Source: an uncultured Bacteroides sp. (lineage in GTDB: Bacteria; Bacteroidota; Bacteroidia; Cytophagales; Cyclobacteriaceae). From it: a DNA stretch of 64,000 nucleotides. A model generated the notes under the pieces. The model was given only the letters and a program-made list of their open reading frames with translations, did not search any database and was not told the DNA's origin. The position numbers were made by a program, and so were the translations under genes. Location: contig CABHOV010000046.1 of NCBI GenBank assembly GCA_902168185.1, positions 496,001 through 560,000 of the forward strand, in the 5' to 3' direction. Shown in pieces: positions 30,420 through 41,060 of this stretch. Within the stretch, counting starts at the first letter, position 1. Each line of letters begins with the position of its first letter.

Positions 30420-31187
30420 TTATTGAACCTGGGAAGGCGTCATGCCGGTGAAGTTCTTAAATTCTTTTATAAAGTGTGCCTGGTCGTAATACCCACATTC
30501 ATGGGCAATGGCTGTGAGGGAAGATCCGGACGATCGCACAAGCTCCAGGCTGCGGTTGAACCGCTGAATATTGAAAAAACTTTTTGGAGATATACCTATA
30601 AAATCGGTGAACAATTTCTGGATATAGCGTTCGGAAAATCCATACTTCGATGCTAAGTCTTCGACATGGAGAATGTCGCAATCAAAGGGTTGATTACAAA
30701 TGCGCTCGACAAGCCTGAGCTTCTCTTCACTTCTTCCTTTCTTTAGCTTTTGAATGAGAAACGCCTCAAGCATATTGATCTTTTGATCTATAGTTCTTTG
30801 CTCCATCATGCGATGGTAAAGTTCTGTTGCTTCATTCTTGAAGATTTCATTCAGATCAATGGAATCGTTGGTAAACTCTGATACGTGATTTGGAAAGAAA
30901 AGTGAAACGGCATACGGATAAAACCGGGTAACTAGCAACGTACTTCCTTTCGTAGCGATAATCCTTCCAGGTATAGTGAGTTGTCCTAGTACTTCCACCG
31001 AAGGCATTTTTATAGCGCGATCGTTTAAGATGGTAGTAACTTGCCCATCCGAAATGTTAATAGCAAGCTCGACACAACCACTCGGATAGATCACATCTGT
31101 TGAAGTGTCTTTATCAGTGGAGTAGATCCAGTGGAATTTAATATAGGGTCTTAAAATTTCGGATGGAAGAAATTGCTGCAATCCCAT
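30420..31187 (-). CDS. AraC-family transcriptional regulator
   Basis: This 255-residue protein has an N-terminal ligand-binding-type domain (LRPYIKFHWIYST, YPSGCVELAINIS) of the DUF6597 kind and a C-terminal AraC/XylS double helix-turn-helix (about 160-255: LASKYGFSERYIQKLF, AIAHECGYYDQAHFIKEFK, GMTPSQVQ). It lies 114 bases before the PEP-mutase-like gene on the same strand and is probably its activator. The effector is unknown. Confidence 0.9.
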   Translation of the reverse strand: MGLQQFLPSEILRPYIKFHWIYSTDKDTSTDVIYPSGCVELAINISDGQVTTILNDRAIKMPSVEVLGQLTIPGRIIATKGSTLLVTRFYPYAVSLFFPNHVSEFTNDSIDLNEIFKNEATELYHRMMEQRTIDQKINMLEAFLIQKLKKGRSEEKLRLVERICNQPFDCDILHVEDLASKYGFSERYIQKLFTDFIGISPKSFFNIQRFNRSLELVRSSGSSLTAIAHECGYYDQAHFIKEFKNFTGMTPSQVQ

Positions 31188-31632
31188 GGCTGCAAGATAG
31201 TGTAATTGGCTTTATGGAATCATGTTGACTGCATCCTGAGACTTACTCTATTAGACTTGCCCTACTATAATAGAGAACAGTTAGTCACTTTCTTCGCATA
31301 TCCCGAACGTTGTGGAGTTTTTTCTCCACTTGAATCACCTAAACTTATTCTGGAATTTTTCCCAATTTGATTTATAACATCTTAGAAACGGAATAATCTC
31401 TTGTAATCATCGTGATAAAAAATCGCAATTCATTTCGTTTGAAGTGCAAAAGTTACATAGCTAAACTCCGGAGCGAAGCCTATATCGAAAGCGTTAAGGC
31501 ACTTTCTACAATTAAAAGTTGACATTTTCAGTATAATTCTTTCTCCCTGAAATCTCGCCAGCTATTGATTCTATTGACTTATAACTGCTTTGGTCAATTT
31601 CTTGTCAACCCTGATGCAGAGAGTAAAATGTA
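31188..31632. other. Divergent intergenic region
   Basis: This gap lies between the AraC gene (-) and the first surface-protein gene (+). It contains a small hairpin, GTGGAG/CTCCAC (31312-31317 with 31324-31329). A TATAAT-like stretch sits behind TTGACA near 31520-31545, which may be a promoter for the surface-protein genes. No ORF is convincing. Confidence 0.35.
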
Positions 31633-33183
31633 ATGAGAAGAATGAGAACACCAGTTTACGTCATCAGTAAGATAAACATCAACATCTTGTTTATCTTCCT
31701 TCTGTCCTTCGGATTTTCAATCCGAGTCCAAGCACAAAACGTTGGGATAAACGCCACAGGCGCAACGCCAAATGCTTCTGCCATGCTAGATATATCTTCT
31801 ACGAATTCGGGACTATTGATCCCACGTGTAGCCTTGACAGCATCTAACGTAGCGGGTCCTATAGCATCACCTGCAACAAGTTTGCTGGTATATAATACAG
31901 CCACAGCCGGCACAGATCCGAATGCAGTTGTACCCGGATTTTATTACTGGAGTGGCACTGCATGGATTCCTTTTATGGTGCAGAACTCTTCCGGTAATGG
32001 AGGTTGGTCATTGAAAGGTAATGCAGGAACGGATGCTACTACTAACTTCATCGGTACTACCGATGATAAGCAAGTCACTTTCAAATCTAACAATCAATCA
32101 TTTCTCGAACTTGGAACACGCCAAGCTTTAGGATTAGTACAGAATTATAGTGACTACACGGATGGCACTGAGAAAGTAAGCTATATACGTACTTCGTTAC
32201 AGTTCGAAGCAGCAGCTGCAAGTTTTTACAAACCTAAACTCTTTGTGGATGCAAACGGCAACTTCCGTATGAAAGGTAGTTCTGCTAACTCTGACTTCTT
32301 TGAATTCGGAGCTACCGGAAGCAATAACAACGGTGGGTTGGAATTTACCGTGGGCGATGATGGAAATGAGCCTATCGTTTTTAACAACTATAACTTTCAA
32401 AACAATGCTACTACTGAAATGATGCGTATGCAAAACGGAAGAATGGCATTGGGTACTGCAACGTTTGACGCAACAAACCCTGAGAAACTTGTAATCGATG
32501 CGGGCACAACAACTTCGGTGAATGCATTAAGTTCAAAAGGATCTATCAACAACTACTTACAATTCAATATTCAGAATCAATCTGCAGGAGCAAACGCATC
32601 ATCTGATATAGTGGCCACTGCAAACAACGGAACGGAGACTTCCAATTATGTTGACCTTGGTATCAATAGCGGAAGCTATACCGGTGGTATTATGGGATCT
32701 TCCAATGATGCTTACCTCTATAACTTAGGACAAAACTTTTTGATTGGTACAGGTACAGCAGCAAAGGCGCTGGTGTTCATAACCGGTGGTACATCTCAGG
32801 CATCCAACGAACGCATGCGCATTGACGGCAACGGAAATGTAGGTGTTGGTACAACCACACCAACGGCTAAGCTAGACGTCGCAGGAACCTATAAATTAGG
32901 AACCACAGGTACCGTACTGACAAACATGATGAAGACCAGCGCTTCAGTTAACGATAACACTACGTTTGCCTATACTTCTACGCGCCAGGTATCTGTAACG
33001 GTTACAGGTGCTACACCCAATGCAACTGTAATTGTAAACCCAAGAACAGCTTTACCAGCGGGTATCGCCATTGCCTGGTCGCGTGTAAATAATAACAACA
33101 CCGTGATCATCGGTTTCATTAACTCCGATGTTACGGCTCGTGCCATCGGCAACGTTACATTCGACATCACGATCATTCAGTAA
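31633..33183 (+). CDS. Exported surface/fibre-like protein
   Basis: This 516-residue protein has a signal peptide (hydrophobic [16 protein letters not shown]). It opens with the Bacteroidota signature [20 protein letters not shown] and LLIPRVALT, seen in many surface and tail-fibre-like proteins of the phylum. The body is rich in Asn, Gly, Ser and Thr with repeated short beta motifs ([22 protein letters not shown]), suggesting a beta-helical or trimeric fibre. There is no T9SS sorting domain. It is separated by 21 bases from the 1172-residue T9SS protein gene, so the two are probably co-expressed. Function is unknown; adhesion or a sheath role is a guess. Confidence 0.75.
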   Translation: MRRMRTPVYVISKININILFIFLLSFGFSIRVQAQNVGINATGATPNASAMLDISSTNSGLLIPRVALTASNVAGPIASPATSLLVYNTATAGTDPNAVVPGFYYWSGTAWIPFMVQNSSGNGGWSLKGNAGTDATTNFIGTTDDKQVTFKSNNQSFLELGTRQALGLVQNYSDYTDGTEKVSYIRTSLQFEAAAASFYKPKLFVDANGNFRMKGSSANSDFFEFGATGSNNNGGLEFTVGDDGNEPIVFNNYNFQNNATTEMMRMQNGRMALGTATFDATNPEKLVIDAGTTTSVNALSSKGSINNYLQFNIQNQSAGANASSDIVATANNGTETSNYVDLGINSGSYTGGIMGSSNDAYLYNLGQNFLIGTGTAAKALVFITGGTSQASNERMRIDGNGNVGVGTTTPTAKLDVAGTYKLGTTGTVLTNMMKTSASVNDNTTFAYTSTRQVSVTVTGATPNATVIVNPRTALPAGIAIAWSRVNNNNTVIIGFINSDVTARAIGNVTFDITIIQ

Positions 33184-33204
33184 GGAACGTTAACCTGCTA
33201 TACC

Positions 33205-36200
33205 ATGAATGCCAAAAAGATATATAGTATAACTTCGCGCACCGCATCGGTTGTTATAGTACTGTTGACCATAGCACTATACGAGGCTCCTGCACAAGGA
33301 AGAGTTGTACTGAACGGAGCAAAAGTTACCCTGGCAAATGGGGCAACCGTTGTGCTCGACAATCCATCTTCCAATGCAATTACACGTGTAAGCGGACATA
33401 TCATCAGCGAAGGTGAAAACAACATTCTGCAGTGGAACACCGGTACAACTACCGGTAGCTATACTGTTCCCTGGGGCTTTGGCAACACAGACTATATTCC
33501 GCTTACTTTCACGAAGGCATCGGGTGCCGGCAACGGACGCTTTAAATTCGCTACCTATCACACCACGTGGGATAACAGCAGTGATCTACCAACTGGCGTT
33601 ACGAACATGAATGGAATTCCGGGAGCAGATGTATCCGCTTTCGCGGTAGATCGCTTCTGGCAGATCAGCGCGGAAGGCTATACCGTAAAGCCGGTTCTTA
33701 CCAATGTATCTTTTTCTTATTTGAGTACGGAGTACGATGCTCCTAACAATACCAGTCTTGAGAGCAGGTTGACAGCACAACGGTGGAACGCTTCGGCGAG
33801 TAGCTGGAATGACTATACTTCCGGGGGTATAGCGAATGCTTCGGCAAATACCGTTACTATATCTTCTCTTGATGCTGCCAATTTATACCCATGGTGGGCA
33901 TTGACATATCCTGGCTCGAATCTTCATTGGGTAGCACCTTCAAATTCAGTATGGAACAGCGCATCGAACTGGTCAACCACAGCAGGTGGTGCGGGTGGTG
34001 CAGGTGTTCCGACTGCTGCCGATGCGGTCTTCTTTGAAAGTAATAGAGTAACAAACTGTACAGTAGATGTAAATGCTATAGTATATAACATGAACGTTCT
34101 CCCTGGCTATACTGGAACGATTAGCCAGGGAACGAACACGATGACCATCGACAATGCCGCCACCTTGGGCGGTGGTATATTTCAAGGCGGTGCTTCGGAT
34201 ATAACTGTGAACGGCCAGTTTACTATAGCAGGTACTGCGTTCACAGCTCCTTCAGCCGCGCTGAATCTTAAAAATAATTTTTCACTTACCAGTGGATCTT
34301 TTGCACATAACAATGGTGCACTACGTTTATCCGGAACCAATGGACAACAAACTATCACTAGCTCACGCGTTAATACGTTTAATAATATAGTCGTAACAAA
34401 TACATCAGCAACGCCTGCAGTAAGTATAGAAAGCAGTCAGAACCTTTCAGGTGTTCTGACCTTGGCGAATAACGTAGTGTTTGATGCAGACGGAAGTCAG
34501 AACTCGGCTATTCTAACACTGATTTCAACAGGCGACAACCCAACGAAAGATGCAGCGATCGGCGTACTCCCCAGCGGAGCAAGTGTTATCGGAAATGTTA
34601 CGGTTCAACGTTTCATGGCGATTGAAGGTCCCAGCAATGGTAGAATTTATCGTTACGTAGCCTCACCGTTGCAGAACGCTATAGTAGCCGATGTTCAAAA
34701 AGAAATTCCGGTAACGGGAGCATTTACCGGCACCAGCAAATGCAGTGGCTGTGGAACCGCGGCTTCCATGTTTGCTTACAACGAAAAAGCAATCACCGAT
34801 ACAAACAAAAGCGGTGCAGCCGATTATGATGACGGTTATGAAAATTTCCCGGTAGCATCCAACTCAGAAATACTGACACCTGGTAAAGGCTATGCAATGT
34901 TTGTGCGCGGCAACCAGATCACATCAGCGTTGTGGGATGTGCGCGGTATCATCAACAGCGGTAATGTAACTCCGGTTACACTTCCGGTATACTATACTTC
35001 AAGCGGCAAAGCTGCCAATGATGGTTGGAACCTGGTAGGAAACCCTTACCCTTCTACCATTGACTGGAATGCTGCCAAAGGCTGGATCAAAACAAACGTT
35101 GATGCCGCTATATATATACGTGATAATGCTTCTGTGAATACACAAGTTGCAGCGTGGAATGGTGTTGTGGGTACGAACGGTGGTTCTAGTACAATCGCAT
35201 TGGGACAAGGCTTCTGGGTAAAAGCAAATGGCAATGGTGTACCCGTTCTTCAAGCTGACGAAAATGTTAAAGCTGCTGGAACACAAACTACTTTTTTCAA
35301 AAAAGCGGCTCCCACAGATCTTCTCCGTATAACATTGGCGAAAGGCACAACCCGTGATGAGACAATAGTACACTTTAGAGAAGATGCTACCGAAAATTAT
35401 GACTCGCACGCAGACGCCTTAAAGTTAGCGAATGCAACCTTCAACCTTTCTACATTGATGAGTGGCGGTAAAGAATTTGCTATCAATTCGCTGGCACCGT
35501 TCAACTGCAGCAGTACGGTGAAGTTAAATATACAAGGTGCAGCGGCTGGAAGTTATAGTCTTGATTTCTCAGGCTATGAATCATTCCCAAAAGGTATAGA
35601 GATCATGCTAACGGATAATTTTACAAACAACGTTATCGATGTTCGTAAGACTACATCTTATAACTTTTCTGTAACAGCGCAGGCAGCAAGTACAGGTGCC
35701 AACCGGTTCCTGGTAAGCTTCTCACAGCCTACCGTTCAGGATAAATTTTCAATTGCGACACAGAACATTTGTTCAGGATCAGATGCTGTTGTAAACATCA
35801 GTAACTCACAAACAGATGTAGCATATTCTGCGCATTCAAAAAATTCAAATATACTTTCTTCTTCCGTTCTAGGTAACGGAAATGAAATACAAGTCCGTAT
35901 ACCTGCCGGAACTCTGTTAGCAGGTGTTGATACAATCCTGGTAACGGCAGCCGGTAACAACTGCAGCCAGCCCGTTATAAAAAGTATTGCGCTGAATATT
36001 GAGAAGAAAGCAGAGATTGTATCGGTTGAAAACAGTAAGCAATGTGAACAAGGTGCTGTAACCCTGCAGGCAACCGGAGCTCCTGAAAAAGGATCGTATC
36101 GCTGGTATACTGCTGAAGCGGGTACTACACCTATACCGGATCAACAAAGTTCAACCTTTACTACACCATCGCTGTCAGCATCCCAGGTATATTATGTATC

Positions 36201-36723
36201 AGCCGTAAGTGCATTGGGTTGTGAAGGCAGCAGAAAGCCAGTGCTTGCAGAAATTGTAAAACTGAGTGCTTCAATCACCGAACGTGGGGATTCACTGATC
36301 AGCAACTACACCAACGGAAATCAATGGTATCTGAACCAGACATTATTACCAGGTGCAAACACACAATCCATTAAAGCAGAGAAGTCGGGTGTGTATCAGG
36401 TTGAAGTTTCGTTACACGGTTGCACTACAACAGCAACGCGGGAACTTACCGTCACCGGAACCGAGCAGACTACTTCAGCCATCGCTATATATCCAAACCC
36501 GGTTGCCAGAGAGTTGCATATTGAGATACCGGCTTCGTTCAGCAGCCTTACTACTTTCAAAATATTGAATATGGTAGGACAGCCTATCGGTATATTTGAT
36601 CTGCACCAGGATAATAACATGCGCACGGGAACTTTCGACATGAAGAATTACCCTTCCGGGGTATATATAGTGCAAGGCTCCAATGCCAGCTCAGTTGTAG
36701 AGTTTAAAATTGTAAAGGAATAA
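33205..36723 (+). CDS. Large T9SS-secreted surface protein with Ig-like domains
   Basis: This 1172-residue protein has a signal peptide (ends APAQG). It then shows a beta-rich N-terminal module (VPWGFGNTDYIPL), a probable beta-helix region (about 240-420: AVFFESNRVTNCTVDVNA and repeats) and a region with RIYRYVASPLQN and WNLVGNPYPSTIDWNA that is typical of large gliding- or adhesion-type proteins. Two Ig-like segments with paired cysteines follow (NICSGSD; KQCEQGAVTLQATG). It ends in a type A T9SS sorting domain (AIYPNPVARELHIE to VVEFKIVKE). It has no recognisable enzyme domain. It is probably a cell-surface or matrix adhesin made together with the preceding gene. Confidence 0.82.
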   Translation: MNAKKIYSITSRTASVVIVLLTIALYEAPAQGRVVLNGAKVTLANGATVVLDNPSSNAITRVSGHIISEGENNILQWNTGTTTGSYTVPWGFGNTDYIPLTFTKASGAGNGRFKFATYHTTWDNSSDLPTGVTNMNGIPGADVSAFAVDRFWQISAEGYTVKPVLTNVSFSYLSTEYDAPNNTSLESRLTAQRWNASASSWNDYTSGGIANASANTVTISSLDAANLYPWWALTYPGSNLHWVAPSNSVWNSASNWSTTAGGAGGAGVPTAADAVFFESNRVTNCTVDVNAIVYNMNVLPGYTGTISQGTNTMTIDNAATLGGGIFQGGASDITVNGQFTIAGTAFTAPSAALNLKNNFSLTSGSFAHNNGALRLSGTNGQQTITSSRVNTFNNIVVTNTSATPAVSIESSQNLSGVLTLANNVVFDADGSQNSAILTLISTGDNPTKDAAIGVLPSGASVIGNVTVQRFMAIEGPSNGRIYRYVASPLQNAIVADVQKEIPVTGAFTGTSKCSGCGTAASMFAYNEKAITDTNKSGAADYDDGYENFPVASNSEILTPGKGYAMFVRGNQITSALWDVRGIINSGNVTPVTLPVYYTSSGKAANDGWNLVGNPYPSTIDWNAAKGWIKTNVDAAIYIRDNASVNTQVAAWNGVVGTNGGSSTIALGQGFWVKANGNGVPVLQADENVKAAGTQTTFFKKAAPTDLLRITLAKGTTRDETIVHFREDATENYDSHADALKLANATFNLSTLMSGGKEFAINSLAPFNCSSTVKLNIQGAAAGSYSLDFSGYESFPKGIEIMLTDNFTNNVIDVRKTTSYNFSVTAQAASTGANRFLVSFSQPTVQDKFSIATQNICSGSDAVVNISNSQTDVAYSAHSKNSNILSSSVLGNGNEIQVRIPAGTLLAGVDTILVTAAGNNCSQPVIKSIALNIEKKAEIVSVENSKQCEQGAVTLQATGAPEKGSYRWYTAEAGTTPIPDQQSSTFTTPSLSASQVYYVSAVSALGCEGSRKPVLAEIVKLSASITERGDSLISNYTNGNQWYLNQTLLPGANTQSIKAEKSGVYQVEVSLHGCTTTATRELTVTGTEQTTSAIAIYPNPVARELHIEIPASFSSLTTFKILNMVGQPIGIFDLHQDNNMRTGTFDMKNYPSGVYIVQGSNASSVVEFKIVKE

Positions 36724-36767
36724 GTTTCCGATCAGATAAGGTGTAGAAAATACCGATCTCTACATAT

Positions 36768-36806
36768 AACAGAGCTTCCAACAATGTTGGAAGCTCTGTT
36801 TTTTTA
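36768..36806 (+). terminator. Strong intrinsic terminator after the surface-protein pair
   Basis: A perfect 15-bp stem with a 3-base loop (36768-36782 with 36786-36800) is followed by a run of eight T. It ends the 31633-36723 transcript. Confidence 0.9.
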
Positions 36807-37072
36807 ACCCGAAATCGCATCAGAGCTGCAGGTCATACAGATAATAATGGCTGAATACATCAAAAAATAAAACCTGCGGCTCCTCGGTAATTTTACTGAT
36901 AATAGTTACTAAAAAAACATCTATACTCCCGGCCCGGATTCGCCCTATATCTATGAAATGGTATCAAACATTTTATCTGCAATGCCTTCGATTGTAAAAG
37001 GAAATGCGCGCGAAAACATCCACCCTGTCCTAAATATTTCATCCCGGCTTCAATCTGAAGGAATGGTTTTTG
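36807..37072. other. Non-coding stretch with one long-range stem
   Basis: There is no ORF of note. An 11-bp stem with one G-T wobble joins 36823-36833 (GAGCTGCAGGT) and 36872-36882 (ACCTGCGGCTC) across a 38-base loop. It could be a second small RNA element upstream of the better-supported one at 37085-37263. Confidence 0.3.
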
Positions 37073-37263
37073 TATCTTTGTCAGCGCTTCTCAATGACGT
37101 TCCAGGATACGGTTAAAAACCTTTGATGGGGTCGGAGAAGTGAAGGCAGTCCAATTTAATTTTCCATATAAATCATTGATATCAAGATATTTATGAATTA
37201 AAGGACGTTGGCAGTTCCCATGAAAATGGAAGCCTTTAAATCGTTAGGTTTGAAGGCTTTTAA
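37073..37263 (+). ncRNA. Candidate structured RNA or leader upstream of PBP1A
   Basis: A perfect -7 element TATCTTTG (37073-37080) precedes about 180 bases that fold as a row of stems. Stem 1 pairs 37085-37092 with 37135-37142 and has inner pairing (37096-37098 with 37131-37133; 37101-37104 with 37127-37130; GGTT/AACC at 37111-37121). Stem 2 joins GTCC 37149-37152 with GGAC 37203-37206, TTTAATT 37155-37161 with AATTAAA 37196-37202, and CATA with TATG further in. A terminator-like stem of up to 11 bp (37230-37240 with 37249-37259) ends in TTTT. It is either a free small RNA or a leader that controls the penicillin-binding protein gene 125 bases downstream. It matches no RNA family that I recognise. 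Confidence 0.5.
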
Positions 37264-37388
37264 GTTTATTAAACTCTCCTACCATAACATCAGGCGATAA
37301 ATAAGCCCTCGGGATACCATGGTCTGATTGTTATATAATGAACAGGTAATTATCTTACCTCCTTTGATTTTGTTTGACGTGAATAGCT

Positions 37389-39863
37389 ATGCAAGAATTT
37401 CTAAATAAACTGATAGGTAAACTCCGATACATCTATACCGTACTGTATCAAAAAGCTGAGCCGGCTATTCAGTATATCAAACAACGCTACCTCCAGGTAC
37501 GTGAATACTACAGGACACATCCGAAGGCGCGCAGGTGGTCTATTATAGGTGCTATTATACTGGGGCCTCCCCTTTTGCTTGCGATCGTTGTGTGGGTTGA
37601 AATACCAAGCAAGAAATCACTCCGTAATATTCAGAACCAGGTTGCCTCTGAAGTATATAGTGCCGATAGCGTATTGCTGGGCCGTTACTATATACAGGAC
37701 CGAACTGAAATAAAGTTTGAAGAGATCTCTCCCCTGGTGATCGATGCGCTCATCGCTACAGAAGATGTCCGCTACTATGAACATAGCGGTGTTGACTTTG
37801 AAAGTTTAGGAAGGGTATTCATCAAATCTATACTTCTTCAGGAGGAATCAGCTGGTGGCGGAAGTACGATCACGCAACAGCTTGCCAAGAACCTGTATCC
37901 GCGGAAGCGTTATTGGATTTTATCCATGTTGATTAACAAGTCGCGCGAATTGATCACTGCGCAACGTCTTGAAAATATATACTCGAAGAAAGACCTCATC
38001 ACACTATATCTGAATACCATTCCGTTTGCGGACCAGACGTTCGGTATCGAGGCCGCCTCCAAACGCTTCTTCTCGTCCACGGCAAAAGACCTTACCGTAA
38101 ATCAAGCTGCCGTATTGGTAGGCATGCTGAAAGCAACGAACTCCTACAACCCGCGCTTATTCCCCGAGCGATCGCTGACGCGGAGAAATGTAGTACTCTC
38201 GCAGATGGTGAAGTATAATTACCTCACCAAAGCAAAATTGGATTCATTAAAAGGGCTGCCACTCGAATTAAAGTATAATACATTATCGCATCACCAGGGA
38301 CTCGCTCCCTATTTCCGCGAGTATGTAAAAGCAGAATTATTGAACTGGTGTCGGGTGAATAAAAAACCAGACGGTTCTCCTTACAATATATATACTGACG
38401 GACTTAAGATCTATACTACAATCGATTCGCGCTTGCAGGAGTATGCTGAAAAGGCCGTGACACAGCAGATGACGGAAGTACAAAAACAATTCTTCGATCA
38501 TTGGCGTAAAGAAAATCCATGGCAGAAAAATGAAGAAGTTATTCAGGATGCTATACATCGCTCGCAGCGGTATCAACGCATGAAGGAACAAGGCCTTTCA
38601 GAAGAAGATATACTCGTGGCATTACAGAAACCTGTACCCATGCGCGTGTTCTCGTGGGAAGGTGAAAAGATTTTAAAGATGAGTCCGATCGACTCTATTA
38701 AACACCACATTCAGATTTTAAATGCAGGCTTCCTTGCGATGGAACCTCAAACCGGTAAAATTAAAGCGTGGGTGGGTGGTATAGATCATGACTTCTTTCA
38801 GTATGATCACGTGAAGACTTCTACAAAGCGACAAGTAGGTTCAACTTTCAAGCCTATCGTTTACGCTATGGCTATTGAAAAAGGGTTTGAACCTTGTGAT
38901 TTTATCTCTGCCGAAAGAAAGACCTATATTGATGAAGAAGGTGACAAGTGGACACCCCGCAATACTCAGAACGATTACCAGGTAAAATACTCGATGCGTG
39001 GAGCGCTTGCTTATTCGGTAAATACGGTATCTGTAAAATTGATTGAGATGGCCGGTGTTGACAGCACCATTGCGCTTTCGCGGAAGATGGGCGTGATCAG
39101 TGAAATGAAACATGTTCCTTCAGTTGCACTTGGTTCTTCTTCCGTATCATTAACAGAAATGACAACTGCATATTCCTGTATAGCGAATGAAGGACTCACC
39201 GTTTTACCGTATCACATCATCGCTATAAAAGATTTATACGGTAATATATATGACAACTTCAAGCCGAATAACAAAGGGATTCGTGCAGTATCAAAAGAAG
39301 CTGCTTTACTGGTAAGACAAATGTTACAGACCGTTGTTCATGAAGGAACAGCTTCACGCTTGCGCTGGAAGTATGGTATATTAAATGACGTAGCCGGAAA
39401 AACAGGAACAACACAAGCTAACGCGGATGGATGGTTTATGGCTATAACACCGAAGTTAGTTGTTGGCTCGTGGGTGGGCGCTGATGATCCACGCATACAT
39501 TTCAGAAGTACAGAACTTGGTCAGGGTTCCAGCACGGCTTTGCCGATGTTTGGCTACTTCATGAAGCAGGTAAATGCCGACAAGCATTTCGAAGATATAT
39601 CTGAAGCTACATTTTCACGCCTGCCTTACGACTTGCAACAACGACTGAGCTGCGACCTATATGAACTGGATGATGCTTTACTTGCTGAACTAAAGCTGAT
39701 GGTGATGAAGCAGGATTCTATACGCCAGGCCGATACGCTTGCCAACCTGAAAGAATCGTTCATGGAAAAAATATACAAGCGCAAGCTTAAGAAAATGCAA
39801 GCCAACCAGCCCAGCGACAGCACTACGAATGATGTAGAGGGCTTGGAGAATCTAGGAGGATAG
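37389..39863 (+). CDS. Penicillin-binding protein 1A (class A, bifunctional)
   Basis: This 824-residue membrane-anchored enzyme polymerises and cross-links peptidoglycan. It has a cytoplasmic N-terminus, one transmembrane helix (about 50-70), a GT51 glycosyltransferase (ATEDVRYYEHSGVD, GGSTITQQLAKNLY, about 80-270) and a transpeptidase domain. The latter has the nucleophile Ser485 in GSTFKP, the SVN motif in YSVNTVSVKL and KTGTTQANADGW (about 671). The C-terminal tail is charged. Length and motifs are standard. It is transcribed alone, behind a structured non-coding region, and ends at a hairpin. Confidence 0.95.
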   Translation: MQEFLNKLIGKLRYIYTVLYQKAEPAIQYIKQRYLQVREYYRTHPKARRWSIIGAIILGPPLLLAIVVWVEIPSKKSLRNIQNQVASEVYSADSVLLGRYYIQDRTEIKFEEISPLVIDALIATEDVRYYEHSGVDFESLGRVFIKSILLQEESAGGGSTITQQLAKNLYPRKRYWILSMLINKSRELITAQRLENIYSKKDLITLYLNTIPFADQTFGIEAASKRFFSSTAKDLTVNQAAVLVGMLKATNSYNPRLFPERSLTRRNVVLSQMVKYNYLTKAKLDSLKGLPLELKYNTLSHHQGLAPYFREYVKAELLNWCRVNKKPDGSPYNIYTDGLKIYTTIDSRLQEYAEKAVTQQMTEVQKQFFDHWRKENPWQKNEEVIQDAIHRSQRYQRMKEQGLSEEDILVALQKPVPMRVFSWEGEKILKMSPIDSIKHHIQILNAGFLAMEPQTGKIKAWVGGIDHDFFQYDHVKTSTKRQVGSTFKPIVYAMAIEKGFEPCDFISAERKTYIDEEGDKWTPRNTQNDYQVKYSMRGALAYSVNTVSVKLIEMAGVDSTIALSRKMGVISEMKHVPSVALGSSSVSLTEMTTAYSCIANEGLTVLPYHIIAIKDLYGNIYDNFKPNNKGIRAVSKEAALLVRQMLQTVVHEGTASRLRWKYGILNDVAGKTGTTQANADGWFMAITPKLVVGSWVGADDPRIHFRSTELGQGSSTALPMFGYFMKQVNADKHFEDISEATFSRLPYDLQQRLSCDLYELDDALLAELKLMVMKQDSIRQADTLANLKESFMEKIYKRKLKKMQANQPSDSTTNDVEGLENLGG

Positions 39864-39896
39864 TTCGAGTTTACTCATTATCCGTAAAGTATAATT

Positions 39897-39943
39897 GCCT
39901 CACTTGGTGCTTTCTTTTTGGGAAGACTTAAGTGAGGCTTTAT
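39897..39943 (+). terminator. Terminator-like hairpin after the PBP1A gene
   Basis: A 9-bp stem, GCCTCACTT (39897-39905) and AAGTGAGGC (39930-39938), is followed by TTTAT. The loop is long (24 bases) and T-rich. It sits between the convergent PBP1A and RarD-like genes. Confidence 0.55.
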
Positions 39944-40157
39944 AGTTTAAGATGCTTACATATAGTTTATGAAATCCCATGGATGCGGGAAACGGACGCA
40001 ACCTGCTTGCTGAAAAGAGTAAAGAATACTATCGACGTGACGGGTGGCGTTAACTTTATTCTGTAATACAGTTAATCGTGACGCGCTATTCGCTATTCTA
40101 TTCATTGTTATTCACTTCTATGTGGATGCGAGTAACAATGATAGATAACCTATACCT

Positions 40158-41060
40158 CTACACAGGTGCTTTACCACCAAACGCTAACCGCACTGTGGGA
40201 TAGTTAAAGAGTACCAGGGCAATTAAGATGATAAAGTATCCGGTAAGCTGAATTGCATTTACTGTTTCTCCAAATACCATAAACGCTACGGTAAAATTAA
40301 TCAGCGGGTTTATATACATCAGTATACCGATGGTTGCTGAATTGATCCGGTTCAACGCAAATAAATTCAGGAACAACGGCAATACTGTAAATATGACAGC
40401 GATAGCCATAATCAATCCATAAAATTTTGCAGTTGATGGTATCTGGTTGATCAATTGACTATAGAATATATTTAGTATAACAAACGAGAATAATACCTGT
40501 ATTCCCAGAATGATCATTCTGTCAAAACCCTGATTTTTACGTTGCGAGATCAGGTATAGCGCATAGGTGACGGCTGTAAGAAAGCTATAGCCTAATTCAA
40601 GTGCTGAGTTCATTCCCATCACCACACAACTCAGTGTACACAATACAACAGCAATCCACTGCAGTGTGGTCATCTTTTCCTGTATCAACACATACCCTAG
40701 TACAGCTGTGATCACCGGGCAGATCAGGTACGAAAAAGAAGCTGTCTTGATATTAATATGGTTGACTATATATATAAATGTAAGCCAGTTCACAGTAAGC
40801 AGTGCGCCACCCGCGAGTGTAAGCAGAATAACATTTCTTCTTTTATCGGGCGTGAATGATTTCAGAAACGCAAGATCTTTTCGGATGTCGTTACGCTTGA
40901 ATCCAAAAATGATTATCAGTAAAACGATCGATGAAAATAAAATGCGAAAGTAAAGAATCTCTCCTGCGGAGAATTCTTTTAATGCTCGTAACGGGATTGT
41001 AAAAAATCCCCACGTTACAAACGCTGCTATCGCAGACAAATAATGTTTCCTATTATCCAT
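40158..41060 (-). CDS. RarD/EamA-family transporter
   Basis: The start is set at the ATG at 41060 (MDNRKHYLSAIAAF, 300 residues). An ATG 11 codons earlier gives an untypical extension. Ten hydrophobic helices and the opening AIAAFVTWGFFTIPLRAL with ILYFRILFSS match the RarD (chloramphenicol-sensitivity) branch of the drug/metabolite transporter superfamily. The substrate is unknown. Two EamA halves are visible. It stands alone, convergent with the PBP1A gene. Confidence 0.88.
   Translation of the reverse strand: MDNRKHYLSAIAAFVTWGFFTIPLRALKEFSAGEILYFRILFSSIVLLIIIFGFKRNDIRKDLAFLKSFTPDKRRNVILLTLAGGALLTVNWLTFIYIVNHINIKTASFSYLICPVITAVLGYVLIQEKMTTLQWIAVVLCTLSCVVMGMNSALELGYSFLTAVTYALYLISQRKNQGFDRMIILGIQVLFSFVILNIFYSQLINQIPSTAKFYGLIMAIAVIFTVLPLFLNLFALNRINSATIGILMYINPLINFTVAFMVFGETVNAIQLTGYFIILIALVLFNYPTVRLAFGGKAPV

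Noticed and set aside
37073-37263. Assignment of the candidate RNA as 6S RNA
   Set aside because: Length fits, but the ends do not form the long closing stem and there is no central bubble arrangement; it looks like a row of separate hairpins.
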